Source of the DNA: Rhodocollybia butyracea
Lineage: Eukaryota > Basidiomycota > Agaricomycetes > Agaricales > Omphalotaceae
Assembly: GCA_015501585.1 (NCBI GenBank)
Contig: JADNRY010000111.1
Span: forward strand, 1 to 64,000
Reading direction: 5' to 3'
DNA length: 64,000 nucleotides
Position 1 is the stretch's first letter; each line of letters opens with the position of its first letter. A model generated the notes under the pieces. The model searched no databases, was not told where the DNA came from, and saw only the letters and a list, made by a program, of their open reading frames with translations. Both the position numbers and the translations under genes were made by a program. Shown here one piece after another: positions 1-10,970 of the stretch.

Positions 1-21
1 AGACACGGTGGCCTGTACCGC

Positions 22-819
22 TTGCGAGAGAAGAAGACTTCGGCGTTGGTGGTGAAGTCCAGGACCCTGGATAAGCCAGTGGATATCGAGGGATGGCACA
101 GACAATTTGGCCATGCAGGTATAACGAGAATTTGCCTTGCGCTAGAGAGAAATTTGCTGGATGGACTCAAAGTGGTAGGAGATCCGAACAGTAAACCGCC
201 CAAGTGTGATCCGTGCCATATTGGTCAAGCCAAACGAAGGGCCTTCGATGGGAAGACAGAGGTGGAGTCGAGGATACTTGAGAGAATTCACATCAACTTG
301 ACGGGACCGATGCGCACTCATGCGTTGGGCGGCTTCTTTTACTCGATGCCTATTGTGGATGGGTGTTCGTTGATGACAAGAGATTTCTACCTTATGAATA
401 AAGACTCTGCGTCCACGCTAGCGGCTCTGGAAAAGTATAAGGCACTTGCCAAGAACGAGACAGGGAAGAAGTTGTTATATGTCCGCGTCAATGGAGGAAA
501 GGAATTCAGCAGTGAGCCGTGGCTGAAATGGGCAGAGGTAAATGGCATTAAGCTTGAAGTCACTCCAGCGTACTTGTCAGCGGTGAACAGGATAGTAGAA
601 CAGAAACATGGCATTACCTTTGACCATGTTCGCACAATCCTCTACGAATCCAGACTTCCTCCTTATCTTTGGACCTATGCATGTGCGTATATTGTGTACA
701 CGGAAAATCTTCTTCCTGCGGCTAGGACTGGCTATAAGATTCCGGCTGAGCTCTGGTATGGGAAGAAAATGGATGTAGCGCACCTTCGTCCTGGGGAGCC
801 GTGGCTTGGGGAACAATAG
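22..819 (+). pseudogene. copia GAG-pre-integrase and integrase core fragment
   Basis: The reading frame starts with a GAG-pre-integrase segment (WHRQFGHAG, then CDPCHIGQAKR, the Cys pair of the zinc-binding region). The integrase core follows. Two acidic catalytic positions appear lost: the usual D-L-x-G-P reads INLTGPM, and the usual D-N-G-G reads VNGGKEF. The Glu-containing segment survives as NRIVEQKHG. Both losses are Asp to Asn, as a G-to-A change would give. The frame ends in a stop just after HLRPGEPW, but the next frame carries on with the expected AWG sequence, so about one base is missing near 787-794. Integrase activity is not expected. Confidence 0.88.
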
Positions 820-1766
820 TTGACGGAACGCCTGGCAAACTGGATCCAAGAGGTTTCTCGGGTTGGATGATTGGCTACGGGGAGAGGGGCGTATATTTGC
901 TATACTTGTCTTCAGGTCGTGTGGTTACTAGCAGAGATGTCTCTTTCAACGAGAGGGTATGTGTTCCTTTGACCTCAGTTGTAGGGGAGAGGGGAGACGA
1001 GAGCGACAGAGAAGTTGAAGAAGGAACTCAACAACTCGACGGCGTCAATACAACTGATGCCGACGGAAACTCCGAATCCGTGATCTCCAATAACTTAAAG
1101 GTACCAGATCAGACCCTTATGCCACAGACACCGCAACTTCGCCGCTCTTCCCGCAATAGAACTCCGTCTGCAATAGCCAAGGCCAGCTCAGAATCTGAAG
1201 ACAGAGAGAGAGCAAGTAACCGAGCCCGAATCGAATGGGCTACCGACTCGAGAAGACCACGTGCAAATTTCATTTCCCTTTCTGAGAACCTACCTACAGA
1301 AGTTGACGACAAATTCAATGCCGCGCTCACTGCTATTGGTCTACTGCCCATTCCGAAATCATACTCGAAAGCTATGGATGATTCAAACCATTGGCTTCCA
1401 GCGATTCAGAAGGAAATCCAGCGGATGGAGGAATTCAAGGTATTTGGACCTCTCCAGAACCCTCCCAAAGGCGCGACAGTTCTGAACCCGTTGTGGGTTT
1501 TTGCACACAAGCTTAATGGGTCAGGGGAGATAGTAGACGAGAAAGCATGCTTGGTAGTAAATGGAGGGTCTCAGGTAGAAGGAAGGGATTTTTTCGAAGT
1601 CTTTGCTGCAGTTTTGCGCTTCGAGTCACTCCGTATTCTGATCGCGGTCTGGATTTCTCTAGGGTTCTTCATCTGGCAGATCAACTTCGCGTCAGCTTAT
1701 CTTAACACTGACATGGAAGAAGAAATGTATATCAGGCCACCTGAAGGATTTGAAGGGCAGCCGCTT
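801..1766 (+). pseudogene. copia integrase C-terminus and reverse transcriptase N-terminal half
   Basis: This continues the copia polyprotein in the next frame. It begins with the integrase C-terminal part (KLDPRGFSGWMIGYGERG, LYLSSGRVV), then a hydrophilic linker and the RT start (LNPLWVFAHKLNGSGEIVDE, SQVEGRDFFEVFA, ASAYLNTDMEEEMY, RPPEGFEG). Several conserved RT residues are changed; the usual acidic residue before the SAFLN-like motif reads Asn. The frame is cut by the fold-back element at 1767. The rest of RT resumes at about 4511 in a frame offset by one base. Confidence 0.88.
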
Positions 1767-2377
1767 CAGTAGCATTATTTAAATACCCCCAGTACCTGTT
1801 GTGGAGATTATGATAATAAACCCAGTAAGCTACTGTACAGTAAGAGTGTAGGGGCATTTTAATCCCTCTGTGTTCGCATTTGATGAGGTCATGTGACTTG
1901 TTTGTTGCAGCTTTTGGGTGGCTGGACAAAAATAGGTTATTTATGGGCCTATTTAGGCAATTTCTGGGATGATAGCTAGCCCAAAAAAGACTATATATAA
2001 TGTGTTAATATTTGAGCACTACTCCGAGGTGGATTAGGCACCATAAGGGGATGGATTGCATCGAAAACAGCCGCTTCAGTAGCATTATTTAAATACCCCC
2101 AGTACCTGTTGTGGAGATTATGATAATAAACCCAGTAAGCTACTGTACAGTAAGAGTGTAGGGGCATTTTAATCCCTCTGTGTTCGCATTTGATGAGGTC
2201 ATGTGACTCGTTCGTTGCAGCTTTTGGGTGGCTGGACAAAAATAGGTTATTTACAGGCCTATTTAGGCAATTTCTGGGATGATAGCTAGCCCAAAAAAGA
2301 CTATATATAATGTATTAATATTTGAGCACTACTCCGAGGTGGATTAGGCACCATAAGGGGATGGATTGCATCGAAAA
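1758..2377. repeat. 310-bp tandem direct duplication of the left terminal repeat
   Basis: Positions 1758-2067 and 2068-2377 are near-identical with a period of 310 bp. Each unit begins with the same nine host-side bases, CAGCCGCTT, before the TIR start. The duplication therefore carried flanking copia sequence with it. The two units differ at only a few bases, so the duplication is recent relative to the decay of the surrounding copia. Confidence 0.9.
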
Positions 2378-4510
2378 ATCTAGATGACGTTCGGTCAAAG
2401 CTGGCTGAGCATTACCCAATTGGGTAATGCCATCAAAACAGTAAAAGCGGCCTAAAAAGCCTGCTTCTACATGGATATTCTGCCCTATAAGAGTGTAAAT
2501 AGTATCTTTACATATATAATAGGTCCCTGAAGCAAAATTACAGCCATAGCTGCGGTCAAAGCTGTTTTATTACCATATTTAGAATGCCAGCAAAGCGGCC
2601 TAAAAGCTTGATTATGCATGGGTATTCTACCTAATAGCAGTCTATACAGTGTTTATAGATGTACAGTAGGCACCTAAAGCGAAATTAAAGCAGGTATATG
2701 GTGTAATAGTAGCACTGCTTCGATGTTTGGGTCTGTGGCTGTGTTGTAAAAAAAATCGAAATAAAAGTAGGGATGTTTAATATACTAGGAGTACAGGCAT
2801 GGTCTCTGCATAAAATATATATGCCTGAAGCGAAATAAGAGCATTCTATGAAGAAAATAGGCTGTAATTGCCCGCTCTAGGCCGGAGGAGGTCAAAGCTG
2901 TATGACCAAATAGGGAAATATATGATTACATACAGGTGGTGTTGAGTCAAAGTTGGTCTCAGTAATGGCATGGCCTCTCAAGGTCTGAGGTCTGGAATAC
3001 ATATCTGAGTGCTGTAGTATACTAGCTACGCCCTCCAGGTGTTATATTTAGTAATATGTGGGCAGGAGGATGTACAACTGTTTTGATGGCATTACCCAAT
3101 TTGGTAATGCTCAGCCAGCTTTGACCAAACGTCATCTAGATTTTTCGATGCAATCCATCCCCTTATGGTGCCTAATCCACCTCGGAGTAGTGCTCAAATA
3201 TTAATACATTATATATAGTCTTTTTTGGGCTAGCTACCATCCCAGAAATTGCCTAAATAGGCCCGTAAATAACCTATTTTCGTCCAGCCACCCAAAAGCT
3301 GCAACAAACAAGTCACATGACCTCATCAAATGCGAACACAGAGGGATTAAAATGCCCCTACACTCTTAATGTACAGTAGCTTACTGGGTTTATTATCATA
3401 ATCTCCACAACAGGTACTGGGGGTATTTAAATAATGCTACTGCAATGGGTGTTATTAGTATTTAATTCTTCAAAAAAGCGAGTTTTGATGGTTACTCACC
3501 ATTGATCACTCCATGTACATCCTCCTGCCCACATATTACTAAATATAACACCTGGAGGGCGTAGCTAGTATACTACAGCACTCAGATATGTATTCCAGAC
3601 CTCAGACCTTGAGAGGCCATGCCATTACTGAGCCCAACTTCGACTCAACACCACCTGTATGTAATCATATATTTCCCTATTTGGTCATACAGCTTTGACC
3701 TCCTCCGGCCTAGAGCGGGCAATTACAGCCTATTCTCTTCATAGAATGCTCTTATTTCCCTTCAGGCATATATATATTATGCAGAGACCATGCCTGTACT
3801 CCTAGTATATTAAACATCCCTACTTTTATTTCGATTTTTTACAACACAGCCACAGACCCAAACATCGAAGCAGTGCTACTATTACACCATATACCTGCTT
3901 TAATTTTGCTTTAGGTGCCTACTGTACATCTATAAATACTGTATAGACTGCTATTAGGTAGGATATCCATGCATAAACAAGCTTTTAGGCCCCTTTGCTG
4001 GCATTCTAAATATGGTAATAAAACAGCTTTGACCGCAGCTATTGCTGTAATCTTGCTTCAGGGACCTATTATATATGTAAAGATACTATCTACACTCTTA
4101 TAGGGTGGACTATCCATGTAGAAGCAGGCTTTTTAGGCCGCTTTTACTGTTTTGATGGCATTACCCAATTGGGTAATGCTCAGCCAGCTTTGACCGAACG
4201 TCATCTAGATTTTTCGATGCAATCCATCCCCTTATGGTGCCTAATCCACCTCGGAGTAGTGCTCAAATATTAACACATTATATATAGTCTTTTTTGGGCT
4301 AGCTATCATCCCAGAAATTGCCTAAATGGGCCCGTAAATAACCTATTTTTGTCCAGCCACCCAAAAGCTGCAACAAACAAGTCACATGACCTCATCAAAT
4401 GCGAACACAGAGGGATTAAAATGCCCCTACACTCTTACTGTACAGTAGCTTACTGGGTTTATTATCATAATCTCCACAACAGGTACTGGGGTATTTAAAT
4501 AATGCTACTG
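1767..4510. mobile_element. Large fold-back element: nested copies of a long-TIR DNA transposon
   Basis: The outer ends are perfect inverted repeats: CAGTAGCATTATTTAAATAC at 1767 and its complement ending at 4510. A block A of about 300 bp occurs twice in tandem on the left (1767-2067, 2077-2377). It occurs twice inverted on the right (about 3133-3442 and 4204-4510). An inner block B (about 2378-3075) is repeated inverted at about 3514-4203. The layout is A-A-B-A'-spacer-B'-A'. No transposase ORF is visible, so it is non-autonomous. The superfamily is not certain; TIRs of about 370 bp resemble Mutator-like elements, but the target duplication is unclear. It sits inside the copia RT. Confidence 0.85.
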
Positions 4511-5195
4511 CAATGGGTGTGAAGGGAGAGGAACAGGACAGGTAATGTGGATGAAAAAGTCACTCTACGGGTCCATGCAGGCTGGACAAAATTGGTGGAA
4601 ACTTCTCGATGCTACTTACAAGGACCTAGGCTATCAACGGTCTCAGGCGGACCAGTGTGTTAGGACGCGGAAGTCAGACATCGGCAAAACAATGACGGGC
4701 ACATACACCGACGATACACTTGGAGGCTCATCATCGAAGGAGGAGATGTCAAGGGCAAAGGAGGAGATTGGAAGTCACTACCAAATTAAGTAGACAGATA
4801 CGGTGCAGTTTGCTCTAGGTATGCACTTGGTTCACGACAGGGAAACAGGTACAGCTATGCTCTCGATGCCAGCTTACTGGGACCAGCTCCTCACCAGGTT
4901 TGGGCTTCAGGACTTGAAGCCGAAGGCAACACCCTATCCGCCGGGACTCAAACTGACCAAGGACATGTCTCCTAAGACCGAGGCGGACCACCATTTCATG
5001 AAGGACAAACCTTTTGCAGAGCTTCTTGGGGGTATTCAGTTTGGGCAAGGAGCGTGTCGACCCGACTTTGCCTACGAAACCAACGACCTCGCTCAGTTCA
5101 CCCAGGACCCTGGACCCGCTCACTGGCACACTTTAGTTCACCTCTGCCGATACATCATAGGTATGAAGGAGAAGGGGATCTCTCTGCTGCAGTAA
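4511..5195 (+). pseudogene. copia reverse transcriptase C-terminal half
   Basis: This resumes the RT after the inserted element: KKSLYGSMQAGQNWWKLL, then the catalytic box as TYTDDTLGGSS, which keeps the paired Asp. An in-frame TAG lies at 4791-4793. The same frame then continues with the segment before RNase H (FALGMHLVHDRETG, then PFAELLGGIQFGQGACRPDFA, then HLCRYIIGMKEKG). The expected RNase H sequence is absent beyond 5195. Non-functional relic. Confidence 0.88.
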
Positions 5196-6935
5196 AAGAG
5201 GTTCCAGGAGGCCCGCCGTGAGCTCAGGAGAAAACCAAGCAAGAAGAGGCATCTGGGCAACAACAGCTTTATTGAGTGCCACCCACATAGAAAACAGGGC
5301 GAGAAGCATGTGTGACTGATCCTCTGGATTATCCATCAAATACATCAGGAAAAAGTCCTAAAGCCCAGGCTCCCCAGAGACACCCCCCCAATCCTAGGCA
5401 ACCTGGGGCAACCTGAGGCAGCCTGGGATACCCAGGGCTCCCCAGGTTGACCTGGGCTGCCCTGGGGTTGACCTGGGATGACCTGGGGGAGCCTGGGTAT
5501 CCCAGGCTATTACATCAGGTTGCCTAGGATTGGGGGGGTGTCTCTGGGGAGCCTGGGCTTTAGGAATTTTTTCCTGATGCTATGTTTGGCGCGTGCTAGA
5601 TAGGTAGGTTTTCATACAGTCGTAGATGATTTTGGATGCATCCTGATGGGTGAGATTTTTGGTCATCCAGTCACGCAGATGGGTGCGAATGATGAACTCA
5701 AAGTCAGCAAGCGCAAGACGAGCATCATTGCTGAAGGCGGCCTGAAGCTTCACTGGAGTCAGGACCTGAAAGTTGGTCTCGTATTGAAGGCAAGGAAGAT
5801 GTTTCGGCATAAACATTAATGGTGAAAATGAAGACTTGGAGCGCTGAGCAGCTCAAAGGATGCAAGGTTTAGCATTTTTCAGAAGAAGATAGGTATCAGC
5901 TTCAAAATTCAGAGAATCAGGATTCCATTTGGGTGACTGGTCCTGGAGTTGCTGTACTCTGTTCCATCTGTGCTCCAAGACCTGTTGAGCAGCACTGGAA
6001 GTGTATTGTGCAGCATGAGTGACAAATGATGGAGTACCATCACTCTTGGCACAAATATCTAGCTTATGGATGCGCCTTGCAACCTTCACATGCATGGCAT
6101 AGAGCAAATCTGTATCGAGTTCAGGATAATTTTGAACAGCCATTTGGAGCAGACGCGCTTGCGCGAAGGCCATGAATGTCTTATACTGGAGATCACCAGG
6201 ATCACCAATGTAAGAGAGGGCAAGTTGTAAACTGACCTGAAGAACAAGATGCACTGGCAATTGTCGCCATGGAAGAGAGGCATTTTTCCACAAAACATTG
6301 TCACCAATACGCTTCCTCACAAAATGGACATCCTCAATGAGTGTAAGTGAGCCAATACCACGTAAGATACCAACGAGCAGCTCTGAGATATACTTTGGGT
6401 CAGGAATGTCACATGTCTCTGTGACATTGGACTTCGCTTTCTTGGTGTGGGCTTGAGCTTTGTCCAGTTTATCTCTGTTCATATGGGACAAGAAGTTGGA
6501 GAGTTCGTGACTGAACAAGGGATCATGCCATACGGAAAATGGAATTGTAATAGCAGGACCAGGGAATGTACATGCAACACGACCTTCTGCTGCCATGATC
6601 TCATCATTGGGGAAAGAGGCTTCAAAGGAGGAGACCGAAACATCTCTGCTAGCCATTCAACATATGAAGAGACCTGTGTTCTGCTCTCCGATATAAAGAA
6701 TGAGAAAATCTAATCATAGATATATATCTGTAAACCACATCGATAATGATTCCGAACATCCCAATGACTCCCCTCCAGGATACAACTGCTGAAAGTCCTT
6801 CTCAAGGTCCTCTACAATAAGATCTGCATGACTCTGTGATTTCGCGTACTGGCGCAGCATATTGACGGCACATGTCCAACCCAGTCGAGAACCCCCATCC
6901 AAGTGGGCCTCAAACTGAGAAGATTCAGCCTAGGC
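5196..6935 (-). pseudogene. Relic of a giant fungal DUF6606-type protein
   Basis: Read on the minus strand, pieces in order resemble the N-terminal DUF6606 region found on very large fungal proteins that also carry DUF3638/DUF3645. They are AVNMLRQYAKSQ (about 6850), QNTGLFIC, then SFEASFPNDEIMAAEGRVAC and ASLPWRQLPVHLVLQ, the LALADFEF segment, and NPEDQSHMLLALFSMWVAL (5200-5340). The frame is broken by a TGA just before 6656, another TGA near 5850, and the 237-bp MITE at 5343-5579. Both stops are compatible with C-to-T change of Arg CGA codons. The 3' side ends at the copia junction, so the bulk of the gene is missing. The family call is from memory of conserved patterns and is moderate. Confidence 0.65.
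5343..5579. mobile_element. GC-rich MITE with TA target duplication
   Basis: It is a near-complete hairpin. The left end is CATCAGGAAAAAGTCC and the right end its complement, TTTTTTCCTGATG. The arms share CCTAAAGCCCAGGCTCCCCA and an AATCCTAGGCAACCTG segment. The element is flanked by TA on both sides, as expected of a Tc1/mariner-type MITE. The centre is built of repeated CCTGGG/CCCAGG words. It lies inside a coding exon of the DUF6606 relic, between its STRQT and YLMDNPEDQ segments. No ORF. Confidence 0.85.
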
Positions 6936-7045
6936 GGAGGAGAGGAGAGGAGAATTTTATTACACGGCATGGTCCAAGTGCTGAACGCCGGAACCATTGG
7001 GAGAGGAGTGGACAAGCTCGCAACTAAGGTGCTGTAGATCCACCC
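6905..7045. repeat. Dispersed SINE-like repeat, copy 1
   Basis: A GGAGA-rich run is followed by CGGCATGGTCCAAGTGCTGA, CGCCGGAACC and, about 40 bp later, GGACAAGCTC...GTAGATCC. The same ordered blocks recur at 45205-45390. A shorter match (CACGGCATGGCTCAAGAGTTGAACGCC, split here as CACGGCATGGCTCAAG / AGTTGAACGCC) occurs near 25031. This suggests a short dispersed repeat family. It overlaps the 5' edge of the DUF6606 relic. No A/B box pair was recognised here. Confidence 0.45.
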
Positions 7046-8323
7046 GCCTCATCAATGGCTAGATATACCACAAACTACCTATATATTTTACTACATACAT
7101 CTTTCTCGCAATACGGAATCTGGTTGTCGTGGGAATTGTGCACGTGAGCATTAGGTAGACTGTACAGGTGTTACATGTGACCTGTCACAGTACGAGAATT
7201 TTTTTGAAGAGGTGAAAGCTTTGCTTTTCAATGGTAGGAAAAAAGACATGATAGGCATGTATTTATTCGTGATTTATTGGTTCAATGATTTCGAGTTAAA
7301 GGATTTGTATGCATATGTATGTGGCTGGTAGGTTATGTGGTGAAAGAGCGCATGTGAACGCCAGATGATGTACGGTCTGTTGTGTTTGGGAAATCTGCTG
7401 TGCAGCAGGGTAGAGGTTTTATTTTCATTCTTTTTAATGTGTATGTATATGTCTGGTTCAAGACGCATGTGCGTTTTGCTGGTTTTTGACCAGAAACGAC
7501 GTTTAGCGCCCGTGAGATGATGGTGGTTGGAAGTTGGAATCGACCGGAAGATAGTCAAACGAAAACAAACCTCTTTAGCCAAGTCGACAAATGTCCTACA
7601 CAAAGTCAAGTGTCTCGCTGTAGTGAGATCGCTTCCTTGCGGCAGCTTTGGAGGAAAGAAAACATGATTGATGATAAAATCAAAACTTCTTTTAAGTGAA
7701 TTGTCGTGGCTTATTTTGAGTGTCAGTTATCTGCACGATGTTCGATGTGAGCGATAATGGTGGCAAAGGTAGAGAGGTAAAAGAAACAATGAAAAACACG
7801 AGGCGACTCTGTAGCTTTGACAATGAACCCTAATGTCTGTGGGCGCAGTTAGACGCTACCCAATGAGTCCAGAACTAGCAATGCTTGTATACAATTTTCC
7901 ACTTCAAGGACAAAGCAAACCTTATAAGTTTCCTGTTTATGTAGCAACGGCGAAAGAATTAACAATTATCTAAATGATGGTCTGTCATGAGTGACAAAGG
8001 TCATGAATAGAGGTGGAAGTGACAAAACCGCGATGCGAACTAAAACTGTATTTTTGTGCAGTTGGATGATATACATGAATCATCTAAAAAGAGTTCCTCA
8101 GCCGGAGTCGCAGAACTGCTTCCTTCGAAGTATTTTTAAACATACCACTGCCCTCTAAACTCCCTCACCGGATATTCTTGGAAATAAAATCAAAGGAGAG
8201 AATCAGTTTAGGAAGTGAATTTTACTCGGTACGGTCCAACGCAGCCGAAACGTTCAATGCCAAAGAGGCTGATCTTAGGCTGATCATAACTTTAAAACTT
8301 TTCCCACCTGACCTCGTCCATTA
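7046..8323. other. Intergenic, no supported gene
   Basis: AT-rich sequence between the DUF6606 relic and the MYND gene. Short ORFs occur on both strands, but none shows a recognisable motif or spliceable continuation. The last 300 bp would contain the MYND promoter. Confidence 0.5.
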
Positions 8324-10567
8324 ATGTGTTCAAGTTGCGAGACGCGCTATAGTTGCGAGACGCATTATAGTAGTAGCAGCAGGCTGAGGGTTAAGGTAAT
8401 GATTTTAGCTTGACTAGCTTCCAATGCTCATTTATCTTTCCTAGCTACTAAAACAGAGAGCATCAAGAAGAGCACTGTCGTCAGGAAAGCCGCTCAATGC
8501 CTCGCAGCTGCAAGCTGTTAGAGACTTATGTTCCGAAGTCGAGTGGCCAAATTCAAACTGGTCCTGGGAAAAATACGTCGATATCCTTCCTGTTCTTCAT
8601 TTCCTAATGCAACATCAGCCACTGTCTAAAGCAACAGCTAGTACATCTCTTACGGATGTTGAAACGACTTCACTCGAGATCCTCTACAACATATGTATTG
8701 GTTTTGGATGCAGGAGGACAGCACATGATAATCGTCACGTCGTTGTGTCACTATTTCAACAATCTCTTCCGGATATCTTCGCCTGGTCGTCCTTTTTGAT
8801 TGAATCTTATGTTGACGGTGAACATATGGTTGATGAGGAACTGGAGGACGCGACATCGCGCATGATTGGGACAATCGCACTGCTCTTTGAATTTCTCCTT
8901 GCAGAAGATGGCATTCAACTTTCGCAAGACATGCAGAAATTCCAGTACGCGGGAGATCTCATTGTCCGGGTTCACTTGTACACCCTCGTTCGCATTGACT
9001 TAACTCTACCTCATACATCAGTTGTAGTCAGCCATTTCTCCCTAGGAATCCTTGAAAATCTTCTCCCAGATCTTCTGAAAACGGATAGCTTCTGGGGTCC
9101 ATTATATGATAAAGGTGTTAGAGATCTCAATCCCCGTCTCATGCCTCTTTTTGTTCGCACGCTTTCCCAACTTGTCCAAGAACCCTCGTTGAATTATGGA
9201 GCTTTGAACGTTTGGTTTAAAACACTTGCATTTACTTGCTCTCGCACCTTATTTCGTCATTTGTTGAAGCATCGGTCTGTCTACTTTATCACATATTTTT
9301 TTCGTCGCCTGAGCAAGGACCTATCTCGTGGACCAATCGCCATGCAAGATTCAAATATCATTAAGGCGTGGACGACTGGCGCTCTGTACCTTCACCACGC
9401 ACTTAGCGTTGGTGGGAAGAGTGGTGTCATCCTCGCTCTCAAAGGTGGCCTGTTGGAGGCGTTATGGAAATTATCACAGGTTGCAGAACAATATGATCAC
9501 GACGATATGGACCGTTTCGGGAGGCTGCTCAATGTAATTTCTACTTATTCTCTCTATCGCTCTGTGCAAAAACGGCTCGAATATCATTTGCTGAAGTCTC
9601 CAGTGACTTGGGCTCAGAAGATAGAGTCTGGATCAGAAATCAAATCAAGGCATATCTGGAGCCAGTTTAAGCAAGTGATTGAGGGTAGAATTCGCTTTGG
9701 AAATGAGTGCGAAATGGGCATGACAATGTGTTCAAATCCTGAGGTACATAATTTTGACTTTACAACAACGTTCGTACTCACGGATCTACAGTGTACATCG
9801 CCCCCAAATATCAAGCTTTTCCGCTGTGCTAGATGCCAAGTGACCCTTTATTGTGGACGTTCATGCCAAGAATCCGACTGGACTAGACACTGCAAACTTT
9901 GTCACCTCGAAGTACAAAATCAACATGGTAAGTAATTAATGTCACGGCTACGCAGAGAAATCGTTCGCTCAACGAAAGAAATAGACGGTCTTTCTTATTT
10001 CGTGGACACTCGAGACAAAAAGATACTACATAGCCTGTTACAATATGAGCTCACAAGTGTTCAGCCTGACCTTGTCCAGTGCAAAATTAACTATCAAAAC
10101 CATCTCGAACAAGGGTCTTTACTACATCTCTGGATCAAGGCCAACTCTGGACCTTAAACAAAGCTAAGGAGCAAGCAAACCCCAGACCCTATATTTTTCC
10201 AAATGTGGCCGAACTGGGAATGGTAGAAAATAGTAGTAGGGGTCAGTGGGAGGAATGGTTACAACAAGTTAGAGATGCAGACCTAGTTGTGGCAGCACGC
10301 GTCCCTGGGCGTGATGATGAAGTTATGATGATTCCGAATGAGGGGGGAGAATCCGAGTCTGACTTAGATGAGGGGTGGAATCTCTTGATGGGTCGTCAGG
10401 GGAAGAATCTTTTGAGAGTGGGTCGGCGGGGGAAGAGTCTTTTGAAGATGGGTCGTCGGGAGAAGACTTTTTTGAGGATGGGCCGTCGGAAGAATCCTCT
10501 GAAGACGATGCATATGATTCAGGGGCCAACGAATCTTCTTGAACGAAAGTGTACGCACTTTAAATAG
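8324..10567 (+). CDS. MYND zinc-finger protein with acidic repeat tail (frame broken near the 3' end)
   Basis: The proposed gene has exon 1 8324-8395 (MCSSCETRYSCETHYS...), intron 8396-8444, exon 2 8445-9927, intron 9928-9978, exon 3 from 9979, and a probable third intron about 10057-10140. Phases match at the first two introns. Most of exon 2 is a helical region without recognised motifs. Near its end is a MYND-type Cys/His cluster: FRCARCQ, LYCGRSCQESDW, TRHCKLCH. MYND fingers usually mediate protein-protein contacts. In agaricomycetes such proteins are numerous and mostly uncharacterised. The C-terminus is acidic and repetitive, but a base seems to be missing in the G run at 10372-10375. 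The open frame after that is basic, while the acidic repeat lies in the neighbouring frame. Start and last intron are inferred. Confidence 0.7.
10387..10503 (+). repeat. 30-bp coding minisatellite, four units
   Basis: There are three units of 30 bp and one of 27 bp. Each unit encodes roughly DGSSGEESFE in the frame starting at 10387: DGSSGEESFE, SGSAGEESFE, DGSSGEDFFE, DGPSEESSE. That frame ends at a TGA after ANESS. It is one frame away from the upstream exon, which suggests a missing base just before the repeat. The unit is Ser/Glu/Asp/Gly-rich, as expected of a disordered acidic tail. Confidence 0.85.
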
Positions 10568-10645
10568 AATCAGATCCGAGCGCCATATATAAGATGCGTA
10601 CATAACGACGATTTCGCGAAGACAACCCTAGTTATTTGGCAAGTA

Positions 10646-10793
10646 AGATCCTACTGTACACCTGATTTCCTGATGACGTTCCTAAGACTTCCTTCTTCAC
10701 ACTAACTTTGGGTTTCCCTTTAGGCTCGTTCCCGGACGCAGTCACATCTCCACTGCCTTTCAGCCTCCTCGCCGAAGGTCCGCCTAAGTTTCC
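10646..10793 (-). pseudogene. Partial copy of the PARP-like gene's last exon
   Basis: The minus strand reads LGGPSARRLKGSGDV, then EPKGKPKVSVKKEVLGTSS. This closely matches the C-terminal end of the PARP-like gene at 12436-12612. The similarity also covers the stop-proximal sequence (GATCCT..CTGTACA..C versus GATCCTGCTATACATCC). The copy lacks about 27 bp and a six-residue stretch, and has no upstream exons. It is a truncated duplicate in the same orientation as its source, 1.8 kb away. Confidence 0.8.
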
Positions 10794-10970
10794 GTTGTTT
10801 CGTGTAAGGTCTAACCCATAGTCTACCTTCCAACGACACTTCAGAAAAGCATAGTAACAGAGCAAAACTGATTGCTAATAAGGGATTAAGTGATTTTTCT
10901 ACATTGTGATGTCATGATACATAACGACGCCCGCAAACGGATTGAAGGTTCACATTCAGACCCAGCCCAA

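Larger units (their letters stand above)
1..5195 (+). mobile_element. Decayed Ty1/copia retrotransposon, pol region only
   Basis: The order GAG-pre-integrase, integrase, reverse transcriptase, RNase-H-side sequence is that of Ty1/copia pol. The element has no visible 5' LTR because the window starts inside it. Its 3' part stops abruptly near 5195, without the RNase H end or an LTR. It is split at 1766/4511 by a large inverted-repeat element. Coding is broken by a frameshift near 790, an in-frame TAG at 4791-4793 and the insertion. It is therefore a non-autonomous relic. The right end abuts a fragment of an unrelated minus-strand gene (DUF6606 type), so copia either inserted into that gene or was joined to it by rearrangement. 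Confidence 0.9.
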
